A stretch of DNA of 64,000 bases from Terriglobia bacterium. GTDB lineage: Bacteria; Acidobacteriota; Terriglobia; JAIQFV01. The stretch covers positions 59,559-123,558 of the forward strand of contig JAIQFY010000007.1 of the NCBI GenBank assembly GCA_020072965.1, given 5' to 3'. The first letter of the stretch is position 1. Each line of letters begins with the position of its first letter. Below, piece by piece: positions 19,523 to 29,387 of the stretch. The translations under genes and the position numbers were made by a program. The notes beneath the pieces are model-generated. The model did no database searches, had not been told where the DNA came from, and saw only the letters and a program-made list of their open reading frames with translations.

Positions 19523-20401
19523 GTGGCATCCGGTTTAATGTATCGACTTTATCAACGCGTGCTGGAGCGTTACAAAGCGCGTGAGACCGCTCCTGGGGCG
19601 GGCCTTTACCGCCGTTCAGTTGAAGGCGTGATCCACATAACCGTTCTCGGCCTGATGAAATGGCAGGGCATGCAATTTCCACCTAAAGCGGTTGGCGGCT
19701 GGTGGTGGATCTGGCGCTTCCGCTTTGAGCTGTTGATGCGCTGGTTTGAATGGGAATCGGTGCAAAGGGTCTTGCCCATTGTCCGGCCGGGGATGACCGT
19801 CATCGATGTGGGAGCGCACATCGGTTACTATACCCGGATTCTTTCGGAACTCGTGGGGCCCACGGGGCAAGTGCTGGCCTTTGAGCCTGACCCTGAGAAC
19901 TATGCGGTGCTTCAGCGAAACCTGGCGGCACCCAGGTATCGCAACGTGGTCTTGTTCAATTTTGCCGTTGCGGATCGCGATGAGATGAGGCCCTTCTACA
20001 TTTCGCCGGGCAATAGTAATCACAGCCTGGTGCCGGGCTATACTGAAGCACAGAGTGTCTTCGAGGTCCGGTGCGTCACCCTGGATTCGGTACTTGCCGA
20101 GCGAGGGATTGAAAAGGTGGATTTTGTCAAGAGTGACACGGAGGGCGGTGAACCCCTGGTACTTGCCGGACTGGCGCGCACCATTGCAAGTTCGCCGCAG
20201 CTTGCCATGCTCGTGGAATTCAATCCCGCAGCCCTGCGGTGCGGAAAAACCGATCCCGAACAGTTTCTGGAGGGTCTCAGGGAGGTGGGGTTTGAAATAG
20301 AGAGGATACCTCCTGACCCTGCCACCAAAGAAGTTTACTCCAACATTTTGTGCCGCAAGAACGCGACTGCAGACGGGACTCGGAGAGTCGGGAGAACATA
20401 G
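19523..20401 (+). CDS. FkbM-family SAM-dependent methyltransferase
   Basis: The 292-residue protein has the FkbM layout: SAM motif VIDVGAHIGYYT (about residues 92-103), acidic ribose-binding FEPDPENY (~119), and KSDTEGGEPLVL (~203), typical of the family. FkbM enzymes O-methylate sugars or secondary metabolites, and this cluster position suggests modification of a glycan. The GTG at 19523 is taken as start; an in-frame ATG at 19538 is an alternative. It lies between a GT4 gene and the CsaB fusion gene (6 bases downstream), so they are probably cotranscribed. Confidence 0.88.
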   Translation: MASGLMYRLYQRVLERYKARETAPGAGLYRRSVEGVIHITVLGLMKWQGMQFPPKAVGGWWWIWRFRFELLMRWFEWESVQRVLPIVRPGMTVIDVGAHIGYYTRILSELVGPTGQVLAFEPDPENYAVLQRNLAAPRYRNVVLFNFAVADRDEMRPFYISPGNSNHSLVPGYTEAQSVFEVRCVTLDSVLAERGIEKVDFVKSDTEGGEPLVLAGLARTIASSPQLAMLVEFNPAALRCGKTDPEQFLEGLREVGFEIERIPPDPATKEVYSNILCRKNATADGTRRVGRT

Positions 20402-20407
20402 TCAATC

Positions 20408-23400
20408 ATGAAAAGGCAATTGTTGATTGCAGGCTACTATGGCTTCCGAAACACGGGCGATGAGGCCATCCTGACCGCAATGTTGTCCGACCTCCGCGCC
20501 CTGCGTCCGGACCTGGAGTTTGTTGTCGTGTCCGGCGATCCGAGTGCGACCGCGGCCCAGTACAATGTGAGGTCTGTTTTATTTACCGACATCCCTGGGA
20601 TTCTCGAGGCGGGGCGGCAATCGGATTTGCTCGTCCTGGGTGGCGGCGGCCTCTTTCAGGATTACTGGGGTGCGCAATCTGAGAGCATGTTGACGAGGTC
20701 CCACGGGGGCATTCCTTTTTACAGTGGATTTGCCTGTATGGCGGCCCTTCTGGGGAAGCCGTTTATGCTTTACGCGGTCGGTGTGGGCCCGCTCTTCACC
20801 GATGAAGGGAAGAGGCTCACACATTTTGCCTTTGAACAGGCCGACGTGGCGACGGTGCGCGACGCGGAGTCGTTGGATCTGGTCCGGTCCCTCGGCGTGC
20901 AAGGCGATCATGTTCGAATCACAGCGGATCCCAGCTTCAGCTTGAAAACCAATGAACCAAGAGCTCAATGGATTTTGAAGAAGGCGGGCCTTCATGGGGC
21001 TTCGCCCCTAGTCGGCGTCAGTTTGCGCTGCTGGGATGTGACCGCCGATCCCGAGAATTGGAAACGGCAAGTGGCATCAGCCCTTGACGGCTTTCTTGAC
21101 ACCTCTGGTGCCACCCTTCTATTTGTCCCTTTCCAGAATCTCCCGGAGAGAAGCCTGACCGATGATCTGTCCGTCGCAGAAAATGTCGTTGCTCTGATGG
21201 GACATACGGACAGGACTTGCATCCTTCGCGACATCACCTCACCATCTGAGATCGCCGGAATATTGAGTCAGTGTGAAATGGCCGTAGGGATGCGTCTGCA
21301 TTCCCTGGTTTTTGCACTGAAGGAGAACGTTCCCGCAGTCGGGATCATCTATGATCCCAAAGTGGCAAGCCTAATGACTTGCCTGGGAATGAAGAACTAC
21401 GCAGTCGATCTTGCTGGCCTGAGCGCTGACGCACTCCTGGAAGCAATGGCCCGCGCGTGGGCCAATAAAGACGGGATCCGACTTGACCTTCAGATGAGAA
21501 GAAATGAAATGAAATCGTTGGCCCAGGAGAATACCCGGCTCGCAGTCGAGCTGGTGGATGGAAAGGGGTCCCGTGAACCGAAGCCCTTCGAGATGAGCTT
21601 CATCAGGCAATTCGCCTTGAAGCAGACTTTACAACTTGCGGAAAAGGACTCCACGGTTCAGGCCCTCGTATCTCAAATCGAGTCTCTCCACGCTCAGATC
21701 AACCAAGAGAAGGACCCAGACCCATCACTGGTCCTACAAGTTGCTGGGATAGATGCCCGGCTGCAGGCAATGATTTCCCAGAGCACTGCGATGCAGGCGC
21801 AGTTGGCCGAGAAGGAGCAGCAACTTCAATCGATGACCTCCTATGCGATCGGGTTGCAGAAGGAGGTTGAGGAAAAGCGACACACTGCCGAATTACTTCA
21901 AATGCAGTTAGTAGCGAAACATTCAGAGCTTCAGAAGATCACCAACTCACTGGGCTGGCGTCTGTTGAGCCGTTTCGGCCCCATCAAATATCGATATCTA
22001 CTCCCACTCTATCGGCTCCTTCACCTTACGCCGAGTGAAGAGCGACTACCAGGGGGCAAGCAGGGAATCGCGGCTCTGCCTTCATCGAGTCAAGAGAAGG
22101 GATTGCCGCAGGGCTCCATTTCGACCGTGAAAAACGGGATCGATGGAATCTCCAGCGCCAGCTCTCTCGGAAACAGAACTCATCGTGATCAACTTCGCCT
22201 GGTAATCGAAAAGGTCCAAGAGAGCCGGGGCGCGGTGATCTTCTTGCCCTCGGTGGGGTGGAAAATCCATCTGGCGCAACGCCCGCATCACATGGCGCGG
22301 GAGTATGCCCGGCAGGGCTATGTCTCGATATTTGTCGAGAACATGCACCCCGATGAAGAGAATGGGTTTACCGAGATTGAGCCGAATCTGTTTGTTTTTT
22401 GCAGTCCGGAAGCCCTCTTGAAGGAGATACCCGATCCGATCCTCTGGTGCTTTCCTTACAATTTTCACGAAAAGGATCGATATCCCGCGCTGGCCGGAAC
22501 GATCTATGACTGGATTGACGATTTGGGGGTTTTTCCTTACCCGCGTGGACTTCTCGAAAAGAATCATTCCCGTGCCCTCAAGGAAGCCACTGTGGTCGCC
22601 GCAGTCTCGAGAAGACTAGTCGATCAGGCGGCCGTTGTTCGTCCGGATGCTCTCTATGTCCCCAACGGTGTTGAATACGACCATTTTGCCGATGAATCCA
22701 TTGCCATCCCCGATGATCCCGCGATCGCTCGATTGAGGTGGGAGGGCAAGCCGATTGCCGGATATTATGGCGCATTCGCAAAGTGGTTCGATTACGGTCT
22801 GCTGGATGCGTTAGCCGAGCTGAGGCAGGACTGGAACTTTCTCCTGATCGGACCCATGTATGATGAAAGCTTCGCGGGGAAGCCGCTTCTGAAACGGTCC
22901 AACGTGGTTTGGATCGGACCCCGTCCATACGAGTCCCTGCCGGGATACCTGAAGCTCTTCGACGTCGCAACGATTCCCTTTCTTGTAAATGACATTACGC
23001 AGGCCACGTCACCCCTGAAGCTGTATGAATACTTTGCAGGTGGAAAATCGGTCGTCACGACCCCCATGCCGGAGTGCCAGGCGTATCCGGAGGTCCACGT
23101 CGTCAAAGGCACCTTGGAGTTTTCCCGGGCGCTCGATGCGGCAAAGGAGCAAGGGAGTAGCCGGGAATTCCGTGAGCAGGTTCGCAGGCTGGCAAAGGAA
23201 AACTCCTGGACGAGACGCATAGAAACCGTAGTGGAACAGCTGGAAAAAAAGTCTCCGAGGGCCGCGAGGAAGAAACGCTGGTCCATACCCACTCCTTCAG
23301 GACAGACATCACCCACAGCGAGACGCCTCCCGGAGCAAAAGCCGGGTTTGGAGTCTTTCCTTCCGAGTTGTTACGATGTGATCTGCTTCCCCATCATTGA

Positions 23401-25264
23401 CTGGAATTTCCGTTTTCAAAGGCCCCAACAGCTATTGACGCAATTCGCCAATAACGGCCATCGCATTTTCTACATTCGAACCACTTTTCACCAGGCGGGG
23501 ACCTCAGTCAGTGCACAGACCATTTCCAGAAACATTTACGACGTCCAGCTGCCTCACCGGACATATCTGAATCTCTATCAAGATGAAATTAGTGAACGCG
23601 CCTCCGAAACCCTATTGAATGCGCTTGAGGAGTTGCGCGCCGGGGCGGGAATCACTGAGGCAGTCTGCCTGGTTCAGTTGCCCTTTTGGTCTCCCCTGGC
23701 CCTCAAGGCTCGTGATCGATGGGAGTGGAAGATCGTGTATGACTGCATGGACGAGCATAGCGGCTTCTCGACGAACAACCGGTCCATGCTCGGGCATGAA
23801 GAAGTACTCACCGCCCGGAGTGATCTGGTACTGACAACAAGCCGGGCGCTTTTTGAGAAGGCCTCTCGTACTTCAAAGAAAAACCTGTTTCTTCCCAACG
23901 CGGCAGATTTTGAACACTTCAACCAACCGGGACCTCTGCGACCGCTGGCGAAGGTGCCGCACCCGATCATCGGCTATTATGGCGCCATCTCCGACTGGTT
24001 TGATGTAGAAATGGTCCGTGCTGCCGCGTCAACGCGACCGGACTGGCAGTTTGTCCTCATCGGCAGCACTTTTGGAGCAGATATTTCTTCTCTGAAACAG
24101 CTCTCCAATGTTCACCTCCTGGGCGAACAGCCGTATCCCACTTTGCCGGGATACCTTCACCAGTTTGACGTGGCCTGCATCCCATTCCTGCTCACATCGT
24201 TGACTCAGGCCACCAATCCCGTGAAATTCTATGAGTACCTGAGCGCGGGAAAACCTGTGGTGGCGGTCCCACTTCCGGAACTGGAGCCTTACCGTGAATA
24301 CTTCTACCCGGTCCGATCAAGAGAAGATTTTGTCACGCAGGTCGAGGCTGCTTTGAAGGAGCAATCGACTGAGCGGGTGGATGCTCGAATCGATTTCGCT
24401 CGAAAGAATACCTGGCCGGATCGTTTTGAGAAACTGCGGTTGGCAGTTCAAGAGTTGTACTCGAAAGTTGCCCTTGTGATTGTCAGCTACGATAATCCGA
24501 AATGCCTTCGGCTGTGCCTCGAGAGCCTGTGGGCGAAAACTCTTTATCCTAACTTCGAAGTTATTGTGGTCGATAATGGCTCCAGTCCTGAGCTGGTCGG
24601 GTACTTGCAAGAAAACGCCAGGCAAGAGCCCCGGCTGAAGGTCATCTTGAATGGTAGGAACCTCGGCTTTGCCCGGGCGAACAATATCGGGATTCAGGCG
24701 GCAAGGGAATGCGACGTGATCGTTCTCTTAAACGACGATACGATTGTCGCGCGGGGCTGGCTTTCCAAAATGGTCCGGTACCTTAAAGACGATAAGGTGG
24801 GCATTGTCGGGCCCGTGACGAACTGGATCGGGAATGAAGCCAAAATAGCCGTCGGCTACCAATCGATTGCCGGCATGGATGAGTTTGCTGAGCGCCACAT
24901 GAGCGAACATGAAGGCCAGTCCTTCGACATTCCCATGCTGGCCATGTTCTGCATTGGAATGAGAAAATCGCTGCTCGAACAAATTGGTCTGCTCGATGAA
25001 CAATTTGGAATCGGAATGTTCGAGGATGATGATTTTGCGCTTCGCGTCCGCGAGGTGGGTTACCGCGTCGTATGTGCTGAAGACATTTTTGTTCATCATT
25101 GGGGGCAGGCCTCCTTCCATAAGATGAAACATGAGAATTATCTTCGGCTGTTTGAAAAAAATCGCAAGAAGTTTGAACGGAAATGGAAGAAGGAGTGGAA
25201 ACCTCACGAGCTGCGTTCCGGCATGGCGACCCCTGACTGCGGCAAATTCTCCATCGAGGTGTAA
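20408..25264 (+). CDS. Four-domain fusion: CsaB-like polysaccharide pyruvyl transferase, coiled coil, two GT domains and GT2
   Basis: One 1618-residue protein joins enzymes that are normally separate. Residues ~1-385 match CsaB-type pyruvyl transferases (start AGYYGFRNTGDEAIL, then VLGGGGLFQD and GMRLHSLVFAL near 290), which transfer pyruvate from phosphoenolpyruvate to a sugar. Residues ~400-520 form a Glu/Gln-rich coiled coil. Two homologous GT-B-like domains follow (~608-942, with LYEYFAGGKSVV; ~989-1350, with FYEYLSAGKPVV). A GT2 domain ends the protein (~1354-1590; VDNGSS, LGFARANN, LLNDDT, EDDDFALR). In SLH-bearing bacteria CsaB adds the pyruvate ketal that SLH repeats bind, which fits the SLH proteins of this window. 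No stop or frameshift breaks the fusion. Order of action and sugars are unknown. Confidence 0.88.
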   Translation: MKRQLLIAGYYGFRNTGDEAILTAMLSDLRALRPDLEFVVVSGDPSATAAQYNVRSVLFTDIPGILEAGRQSDLLVLGGGGLFQDYWGAQSESMLTRSHGGIPFYSGFACMAALLGKPFMLYAVGVGPLFTDEGKRLTHFAFEQADVATVRDAESLDLVRSLGVQGDHVRITADPSFSLKTNEPRAQWILKKAGLHGASPLVGVSLRCWDVTADPENWKRQVASALDGFLDTSGATLLFVPFQNLPERSLTDDLSVAENVVALMGHTDRTCILRDITSPSEIAGILSQCEMAVGMRLHSLVFALKENVPAVGIIYDPKVASLMTCLGMKNYAVDLAGLSADALLEAMARAWANKDGIRLDLQMRRNEMKSLAQENTRLAVELVDGKGSREPKPFEMSFIRQFALKQTLQLAEKDSTVQALVSQIESLHAQINQEKDPDPSLVLQVAGIDARLQAMISQSTAMQAQLAEKEQQLQSMTSYAIGLQKEVEEKRHTAELLQMQLVAKHSELQKITNSLGWRLLSRFGPIKYRYLLPLYRLLHLTPSEERLPGGKQGIAALPSSSQEKGLPQGSISTVKNGIDGISSASSLGNRTHRDQLRLVIEKVQESRGAVIFLPSVGWKIHLAQRPHHMAREYARQGYVSIFVENMHPDEENGFTEIEPNLFVFCSPEALLKEIPDPILWCFPYNFHEKDRYPALAGTIYDWIDDLGVFPYPRGLLEKNHSRALKEATVVAAVSRRLVDQAAVVRPDALYVPNGVEYDHFADESIAIPDDPAIARLRWEGKPIAGYYGAFAKWFDYGLLDALAELRQDWNFLLIGPMYDESFAGKPLLKRSNVVWIGPRPYESLPGYLKLFDVATIPFLVNDITQATSPLKLYEYFAGGKSVVTTPMPECQAYPEVHVVKGTLEFSRALDAAKEQGSSREFREQVRRLAKENSWTRRIETVVEQLEKKSPRAARKKRWSIPTPSGQTSPTARRLPEQKPGLESFLPSCYDVICFPIIDWNFRFQRPQQLLTQFANNGHRIFYIRTTFHQAGTSVSAQTISRNIYDVQLPHRTYLNLYQDEISERASETLLNALEELRAGAGITEAVCLVQLPFWSPLALKARDRWEWKIVYDCMDEHSGFSTNNRSMLGHEEVLTARSDLVLTTSRALFEKASRTSKKNLFLPNAADFEHFNQPGPLRPLAKVPHPIIGYYGAISDWFDVEMVRAAASTRPDWQFVLIGSTFGADISSLKQLSNVHLLGEQPYPTLPGYLHQFDVACIPFLLTSLTQATNPVKFYEYLSAGKPVVAVPLPELEPYREYFYPVRSREDFVTQVEAALKEQSTERVDARIDFARKNTWPDRFEKLRLAVQELYSKVALVIVSYDNPKCLRLCLESLWAKTLYPNFEVIVVDNGSSPELVGYLQENARQEPRLKVILNGRNLGFARANNIGIQAARECDVIVLLNDDTIVARGWLSKMVRYLKDDKVGIVGPVTNWIGNEAKIAVGYQSIAGMDEFAERHMSEHEGQSFDIPMLAMFCIGMRKSLLEQIGLLDEQFGIGMFEDDDFALRVREVGYRVVCAEDIFVHHWGQASFHKMKHENYLRLFEKNRKKFERKWKKEWKPHELRSGMATPDCGKFSIEV

Positions 25265-25309
25265 CTCTTCCTGAAGAGGAGGCAAGCTCTGGCGAATCCT
25301 GTTCGAGCG

Positions 25310-26272
25310 TTGACACGATTCTTAAAGCGGACGAGAGCTTTCCACGAACAAAACCTGGATGAGCTCAGTGAGTTGCTCGCGCAGGTGTTGCCGCGTTACG
25401 TGGAGGAGCCCAATGCCAGCAAGTACTTCCAGTTCTGGGAAGAGCATGGGTTTCACCTGACCCCGGTCCACTTTTATCAGCCGATTCCAGATACCCGTAC
25501 CCTGACTGACGATCTTTGGGAAAAGGATTCTGACCTGGCGGGCGTGGACATGAATGAAGCGGGCCAAATGAGCCTTTTGCGAGATGTGTTTCCCCGGTTT
25601 CAATCGGAGTATAACCAGATCCCAACCGAACGCACCGCTTCCTCTCACGAATTTTACATGGATAATGGGATGATTTCAGGGACCGATGCCCTGGTTCTCT
25701 ATTGCATGGTTCGATATTTTCATCCCAATGTGATGATTGAAGTGGGTTCGGGCTTTTCGACGCGCCTTTCGGCTCAAGCCGGTCTAAAGAATGGAAACAC
25801 AGAACTTATCTGCATCGAACCCTACCCAGATGTAGTTCTCACCAAGGGTTTTCCGGGTCTGACCCGGCTGATTCCGAAAAAGGTCCAGGAAGTCGGTCTT
25901 GATTTCTTCCTGCAGTTGAGCGCCGGAGATATTCTGTTCGTTGATTCGTCGCATGTGGTGAGATGTGGGGGAGACGTGAATTATTTATTTCTGGAGGTTT
26001 TTCCCAGGCTGAAGCCGGGTGTCGTTGTTCATCTCCACGACATCTTTCTCCCACGGGAGTTTCCTAAGGAGTGGCTCCTGGGGCATCACTGGTTTTGGAC
26101 CGAACAGTACTTGCTTCATGCTTTTCTCCTTCACAATTCGGCGTTCGAAGTGTTGTTTGCGAACACCTTTATGGGTTTGAAGCACAATGAGGAAATGCAA
26201 GCGACCTTCCCCAAGTCGCCCTGGTGGGGTGGTGGAAGTTTCTGGATGCGGCGCAAAATCGAAATAGAATGA
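25310..26272 (+). CDS. Class I SAM-dependent methyltransferase (Methyltransf_24-like)
   Basis: The 320-residue protein carries a Rossmann SAM motif VMIEVGSGFSTRLSA near residue 140, an acidic strand CIEPYP, and LFVDSSHV near 210, as in Methyltransf_24-type enzymes. It probably modifies a sugar or glycan precursor, given its place between the CsaB fusion and another methyltransferase. The start is uncertain. TTG at 25310 has no ribosome binding site close by, whereas GAGGAGG at about 25276 is well spaced for an in-frame CTG at 25289, which would add seven residues. Confidence 0.78.
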   Translation: MTRFLKRTRAFHEQNLDELSELLAQVLPRYVEEPNASKYFQFWEEHGFHLTPVHFYQPIPDTRTLTDDLWEKDSDLAGVDMNEAGQMSLLRDVFPRFQSEYNQIPTERTASSHEFYMDNGMISGTDALVLYCMVRYFHPNVMIEVGSGFSTRLSAQAGLKNGNTELICIEPYPDVVLTKGFPGLTRLIPKKVQEVGLDFFLQLSAGDILFVDSSHVVRCGGDVNYLFLEVFPRLKPGVVVHLHDIFLPREFPKEWLLGHHWFWTEQYLLHAFLLHNSAFEVLFANTFMGLKHNEEMQATFPKSPWWGGGSFWMRRKIEIE

Positions 26273-26281
26273 GGGAAGTTC

Positions 26282-27220
26282 GTGGGTTTTCGAAAGCAAC
26301 AATTGGGACGCCTGAGACGGTTGTGGTATCGCCACAAGAGCCTCGAGGGCATCCCTCAAGATGAGGGGCTGAAGGATTCTTTCCAGCGGGTGCAGCACTA
26401 TCTTGATGAACGGCTCGGCACTGAGGAAAGAGTCCCCTATCTTCTTGGGAGCTGCAACATCTGCGGAAACTTTTCGGCATTCTTTTGTCCAAACAAAGAC
26501 CTCTACCGGGAATCCCTCGCGTGTGCGCAATGCCGCGCCACCAGTCGATATCGCTCCATTGCCCGGGGGATCTTGCGGGCGATCCGGGAGCTGAACGGGG
26601 TTGAGGCCGCAAGCATCGCCCAGCTTCATCATGACGAAGGGGGAGGTCGATTGAGAGTATACGATACCCAGGTTCCGTTCTATTACAACACCTGTGCCTA
26701 TCCCATTCCTGATCTTCTTTCGAAATGCAATTGGATTGATTTACAAACATCCTTGTTTCAGCCCAAGAAGCCGTTTGGCGATGAAGTTGGTCCCCGGACG
26801 ACCAACCAGAACCTCGAAAGCCTGACCTTTCCAGATGACAGTTTTGATCTCGTGATCACCAGTGACGTCATGGAACACGTTCGCCTTGATGACCGTGCCC
26901 ATCGAGAAATCAGCAGGGTTTTGAGGCGGGGGGGGATTTATCTTTTCACCGTGCCTCATTTTCGGGACCGGCATGACACCCTTGTGCGAGTGGCCGTCAC
27001 TGATCCGTCGGACCCCGGCAAGGATGAATTCCCGATGGAGAAGGAGTATCACGGAGACGCCAATTCGGAGGAAGGCAGGGCATTGAGCTATCGATCCTAT
27101 GGAACAGATCTTGATGACAAGCTCGCAGAACTGGGCTTCGCGGTTGAATACTGCAAGCGCGATTTCCATGAATTCGCGATCATGAACACTGAACTGTTTT
27201 TCTGTCGGCTTTCGAAATGA
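26282..27220 (+). CDS. SAM-dependent methyltransferase with N-terminal zinc-binding motif
   Basis: The 312-residue protein starts with GTG at 26282 after GAGGGAAG, nine bases beyond the previous stop. CNIC and CAQC (about residues 57-85) form a likely zinc site. The Methyltransf_11-type core shows FDLVITSDVMEHV (~187) and LRRGGIYLFTVPH. The glycine-rich SAM loop is degenerate, so activity is likely but not certain. It is probably cotranscribed with the preceding methyltransferase and the following membrane transferase, whose ATG is only two bases away. Substrate is unknown; a sugar or lipid-linked glycan is plausible. Confidence 0.8.
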   Translation: MGFRKQQLGRLRRLWYRHKSLEGIPQDEGLKDSFQRVQHYLDERLGTEERVPYLLGSCNICGNFSAFFCPNKDLYRESLACAQCRATSRYRSIARGILRAIRELNGVEAASIAQLHHDEGGGRLRVYDTQVPFYYNTCAYPIPDLLSKCNWIDLQTSLFQPKKPFGDEVGPRTTNQNLESLTFPDDSFDLVITSDVMEHVRLDDRAHREISRVLRRGGIYLFTVPHFRDRHDTLVRVAVTDPSDPGKDEFPMEKEYHGDANSEEGRALSYRSYGTDLDDKLAELGFAVEYCKRDFHEFAIMNTELFFCRLSK

Positions 27221-27221
27221 G

Positions 27222-28943
27222 ATGAGAAGCCGCGTACGGCCTGAGATGGCGCCCGCTAACCTGCATCATCCACTGATCCGACCTGAACAACGCGCGGCTA
27301 TTGCTGGGGTGTTGTTGTATGTTCTGATGGCCTTCATCCTGGGACTCCACTGTCCGGGACTCGAGTATGACGAGGCGCTCTTGGTCCGGGGCTCCGTGCA
27401 TATGCTCCACTCCCCCGCTGAACCGCTGTTCAACCACGAGCCGGGATCCTGGGTCAAGATAGGGGAGCGGTACTGGCCGCTCATGGTGATCCCGTATGCG
27501 GGAGCAATAAAAGACTACCTCCTGGTCCTCCCCGTTGCCATTTTTGGCGCGTCCATTGAGTTGGCTCGATTTATTGCGATTCTGCTGGCGGCACTGGGAA
27601 TCTGGGGGATCTCAAGGCTTCTACAAGATCATCTGGGCTCTGGAGTCGCATGGGCCGTGGCGATCATTCTGGCCGTCCATCCGGCATATCTCAGCCAGAC
27701 CATTTACGACAGCAGCGGCGAGGCGCTGTGGATGGGCATGGTCGGGCTCGTCTCCCTGTCACTGAATCGATATTTGAAACGGCCCTCTGTGGGGGCGTCA
27801 TTCTGGCTCGGACTGGCAATGGGGGTGGGCATTTGGGGAAGGGTGAATTTTCTGTGGTTCCTCGGGGCATCTCTCGTGGCATCCTGGATCGTACTCAGGA
27901 GGAAGATTCTCCCTTCGGTGACCTGTTTCATCGCATGGTTGGCGGGTGGGGCTTTGGGTATCGCTCCCTTGATAATTTACGAATTCGCCTCTCACACGGC
28001 GACCTATGGGTACATCATGATCATGCGGGTCCAAAGCATCACCGCGCTCATTCCATCACGCCTGAAGATGCTTTGTCAGGTGCTGCTGTCCGACCCCGAA
28101 CAACGCTGGATCTGGAACGGCCCCCTGATGCCTTCCTGGGAGTTGTACTTTTTTCCCGTTTTGCTTTCCTTTGCTCTGCTCATCTGCCTGTTATGGAAAG
28201 AAAATGACAATCCCCAGCGCCCCGATGGACCGCGGTGGCGGCGCATCACCGCTCTGACATTCATCCTTTTTGCCGCAGTCATGGTATTCTCGAACTTGAA
28301 CGTCACCTACCATCACCTGCTGGATCTCGTGCCAATCGGCGCCGTCGCGGTCGTGCTCGCCTCGAGCGCCCTCATACACCGATGGAATGCGGCGAAAATC
28401 CCGGTCCTGGTGGTGGGTTTGATTTATCTTAGCCTGGCGATGCATTGGGATTTGCTTGCTGCAAGAGAGATTCGCCGCACTGGTGGAGTTGGAGTCTGGT
28501 CCAATGCAATCTATTCCGTAAACGATTACCTCCGAGTCAACTACCCGGGATGTGAGGTCAAGGTTCTCGACTGGGGCCTTGGTTATAATCTTGTTTTCCT
28601 TTCAAATGGTACAATCCGTCAAACTGAACTCTTTTGGGAAGCCTCCAAGGAAAAGACAGGTTATGGTCTGTCTTGGAAAGATGAAGTTACAAGGGGTGGG
28701 CTCTACCTGACGCATCCAAATGCACGCTTAGGGTTTCCTTTGGGAACCAGGGGGTTTCAGGAAGCCCTACGTGAGAGCGGGCGGCCCTTCCGCCAGTGGG
28801 AATTCACAGAGCAAAATGGGGCCCCTTTTGCTGAGCTATATCTGGTTCCTCCCTTGGGTTCCTGCGAACCCAGTCTCCGCACGCTTCCGAAGGAAGTGGG
28901 GGACGCGAACCATAGAGTAGAGTCTTCTTATTCGCCGCGCTGA
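27222..28943 (+). CDS. GT-C (GT39/ArnT-like) polytopic membrane glycosyltransferase
   Basis: The 573-residue protein is rich in hydrophobic segments, perhaps nine to eleven membrane spans. An acidic motif YDEALL in the first extracytoplasmic loop (about residue 50) matches the catalytic DE/DD position of GT-C enzymes of the PMT/ArnT superfamily. These enzymes use polyprenyl-phosphate sugars to modify proteins or lipids outside the cytoplasm. The ATG lies two bases after the preceding stop, indicating translational coupling; ATG 27246 is an alternative. Acceptor and sugar are unknown. Confidence 0.78.
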   Translation: MRSRVRPEMAPANLHHPLIRPEQRAAIAGVLLYVLMAFILGLHCPGLEYDEALLVRGSVHMLHSPAEPLFNHEPGSWVKIGERYWPLMVIPYAGAIKDYLLVLPVAIFGASIELARFIAILLAALGIWGISRLLQDHLGSGVAWAVAIILAVHPAYLSQTIYDSSGEALWMGMVGLVSLSLNRYLKRPSVGASFWLGLAMGVGIWGRVNFLWFLGASLVASWIVLRRKILPSVTCFIAWLAGGALGIAPLIIYEFASHTATYGYIMIMRVQSITALIPSRLKMLCQVLLSDPEQRWIWNGPLMPSWELYFFPVLLSFALLICLLWKENDNPQRPDGPRWRRITALTFILFAAVMVFSNLNVTYHHLLDLVPIGAVAVVLASSALIHRWNAAKIPVLVVGLIYLSLAMHWDLLAAREIRRTGGVGVWSNAIYSVNDYLRVNYPGCEVKVLDWGLGYNLVFLSNGTIRQTELFWEASKEKTGYGLSWKDEVTRGGLYLTHPNARLGFPLGTRGFQEALRESGRPFRQWEFTEQNGAPFAELYLVPPLGSCEPSLRTLPKEVGDANHRVESSYSPR

Positions 28944-29387
28944 GAGGATCCGGAGTTCGTGACGAAGGAATGAGGCCGTTGAAAAGGAGTTGAGCTTATC
29001 GAGAGGCTTGATTGTTCCGGAGCACTCTCAGGAAAGACCATGTGCCTCGATGGAGCACGATCACTTGACCATAAAGGTGCACGAAGAGCACAATCCTGTT
29101 TTCGAATTTCAAACCTACCTTACGAGGGATGGAATATTCGATCAAAAGTAATCGTAGTTGTCAGGTTAGACAAGTATTGATCGATGAGGTCCAGCAGTTA
29201 CCTCAGAATCAAAATAGGACATTGGAAAAAACCACAGGTTTCCATACAATCGAGGCCCGTCATCGGTGCATCCCTATTGGATGTCCGGAGAATGTTTCTC
29301 TTCCACCTGCTGTTTTGGATATGTCAGATAGCTCTCCATCTGACCCGGGTTCGCATGGTCCTGGCCTCGCAGTTGCCTTGAAAATAG
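28944..29387. other. Intergenic region, no gene recognised
   Basis: 444 bases between a GT-C and a GT4 gene. Short open frames overlap the start of the next gene but show no recognisable motif. Confidence 0.5.
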
